A stretch of DNA of 64,000 nt, taken from Cinclus cinclus. Taxonomy: Eukaryota; Chordata; Aves; Passeriformes; Cinclidae. The notes below the pieces were generated by a model, which saw nothing but the letters and a program-made list of their open reading frames with translations, was not told the DNA's origin and searched no databases. A program made the position numbers and the translations under genes. The stretch lies in assembly GCF_963662255.1 (NCBI RefSeq), contig NC_085047.1, positions 106,820,181 through 106,884,180 of the forward strand. Direction: 5' to 3'. Shown one piece after another: positions 63,501 through 64,000 of the stretch; the stretch's first letter is position 1, and the number at the start of each line of letters is the position of its first letter.

Positions 63501-64000
63501 AAAGACATGGACCTCTGGCATCCACTCTTTAATTCACACTGTATCACATGCTTGGAGTAGCCTGACACAGTCACATTTTGTCCTTAGCTTGAGTTCAATA
63601 AAGAAGAATCAGCCAGGAATAGCAGAAGGTAATTGCCAACTTCTTCACTCTGCTGAGATTAAAGACAAAAATCAAACTGAAACTAAAAAAAAACTAAACC
63701 AAACTCAAACAATTTGGGTTTTGTGTTATTGAAACTAGTTCTTTAGGACCTAAATTATGTTGGGTCTTAAAAATGCACCACACATATTTAAGTGCTTAAT
63801 GAATGTCTTCCAATGTGTCCACTACCTTAAAAATATATTTAAAAAAAACAAACCAGTGGGGCTGTATTCAAAGATGGAAAAACCTTCCACTTGAGTTCAG
63901 TTTACAGAACAAGAGGTCAAAAAGCTGCATGTGGAACAAGAGCATCATTTACAGGCGTCTGCATTGCGTGGACAGTTGAAAATAATCAGCAACTTTATAA
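63501..64000. other. Non-coding sequence to the window end
   Basis: AT-rich with A-runs. No gene was recognised. The relation to the GC-richer island on the left is unclear. Confidence 0.5.

Overview
This window is vertebrate genomic DNA, most probably from a bird. It is AT-rich, long non-coding stretches separate short functional segments, and the recognisable interspersed repeats are all CR1 LINEs, the dominant retrotransposon of birds. The CR1 copies are 3'-biased and 5'-truncated, and two copies end in the octamer-like tail (ATTCTATG/ATTCTGTG) typical of the family. The species cannot be fixed from this sequence alone.

The one protein-coding gene I can defend lies on the minus strand at 37701-38576. 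It is a single uninterrupted coding exon of 291 codons, which I recognise as TASL (formerly CXorf21), the adaptor that binds the lysosomal transporter SLC15A4 and recruits IRF5 downstream of endosomal Toll-like receptors. The conserved N-terminus, the central block around residues 106-123, the C-terminal helical block and the terminal pLxIS motif are all present. A splice acceptor sits directly in front of the ATG, so the 5' UTR exons and promoter should lie to the right; I can offer only a weak candidate (about 45.4-45.6 kb). Two poly(A) signals lie within about 105 bases after the stop. In mammals this gene lies in Xp21 near NR0B1 and GK. I see no coding exon of either here.

Layout: 1-9.8 kb is non-coding, with small tandem duplications near 2.2 and 4.3 kb. 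A CR1 3' fragment lies at 9.85-10.49 kb and carries a GA/poly-G microsatellite. 10.5-19.5 kb is non-coding, with a 28-base poly(A) at 18.2 kb. A second CR1 3' end lies at 19.5-19.86 kb. 19.9-37.6 kb is non-coding and includes a pyrimidine-skewed tract of about 1.3 kb at 28.8-30.1 kb. TASL lies at 37.6-38.6 kb, with a 39-bp tandem duplication just upstream of it. A composite CR1-inside-CR1 lies at 42.4-43.35 kb. 43.3-60 kb is non-coding, with a possible decayed LTR fragment at 58.6-59.0 kb. The longest CR1 (about 1.7 kb, minus strand, broken reverse transcriptase) lies at 59.97-61.65 kb, and a short CR1 tail at 62.65-62.76 kb. A CpG-retaining, GC-richer island of unknown nature lies at about 63.04-63.5 kb.

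Most statements about non-coding regions rest on reading one sequence, with no alignment. I saw no tRNA, rRNA or other RNA gene that I could support.
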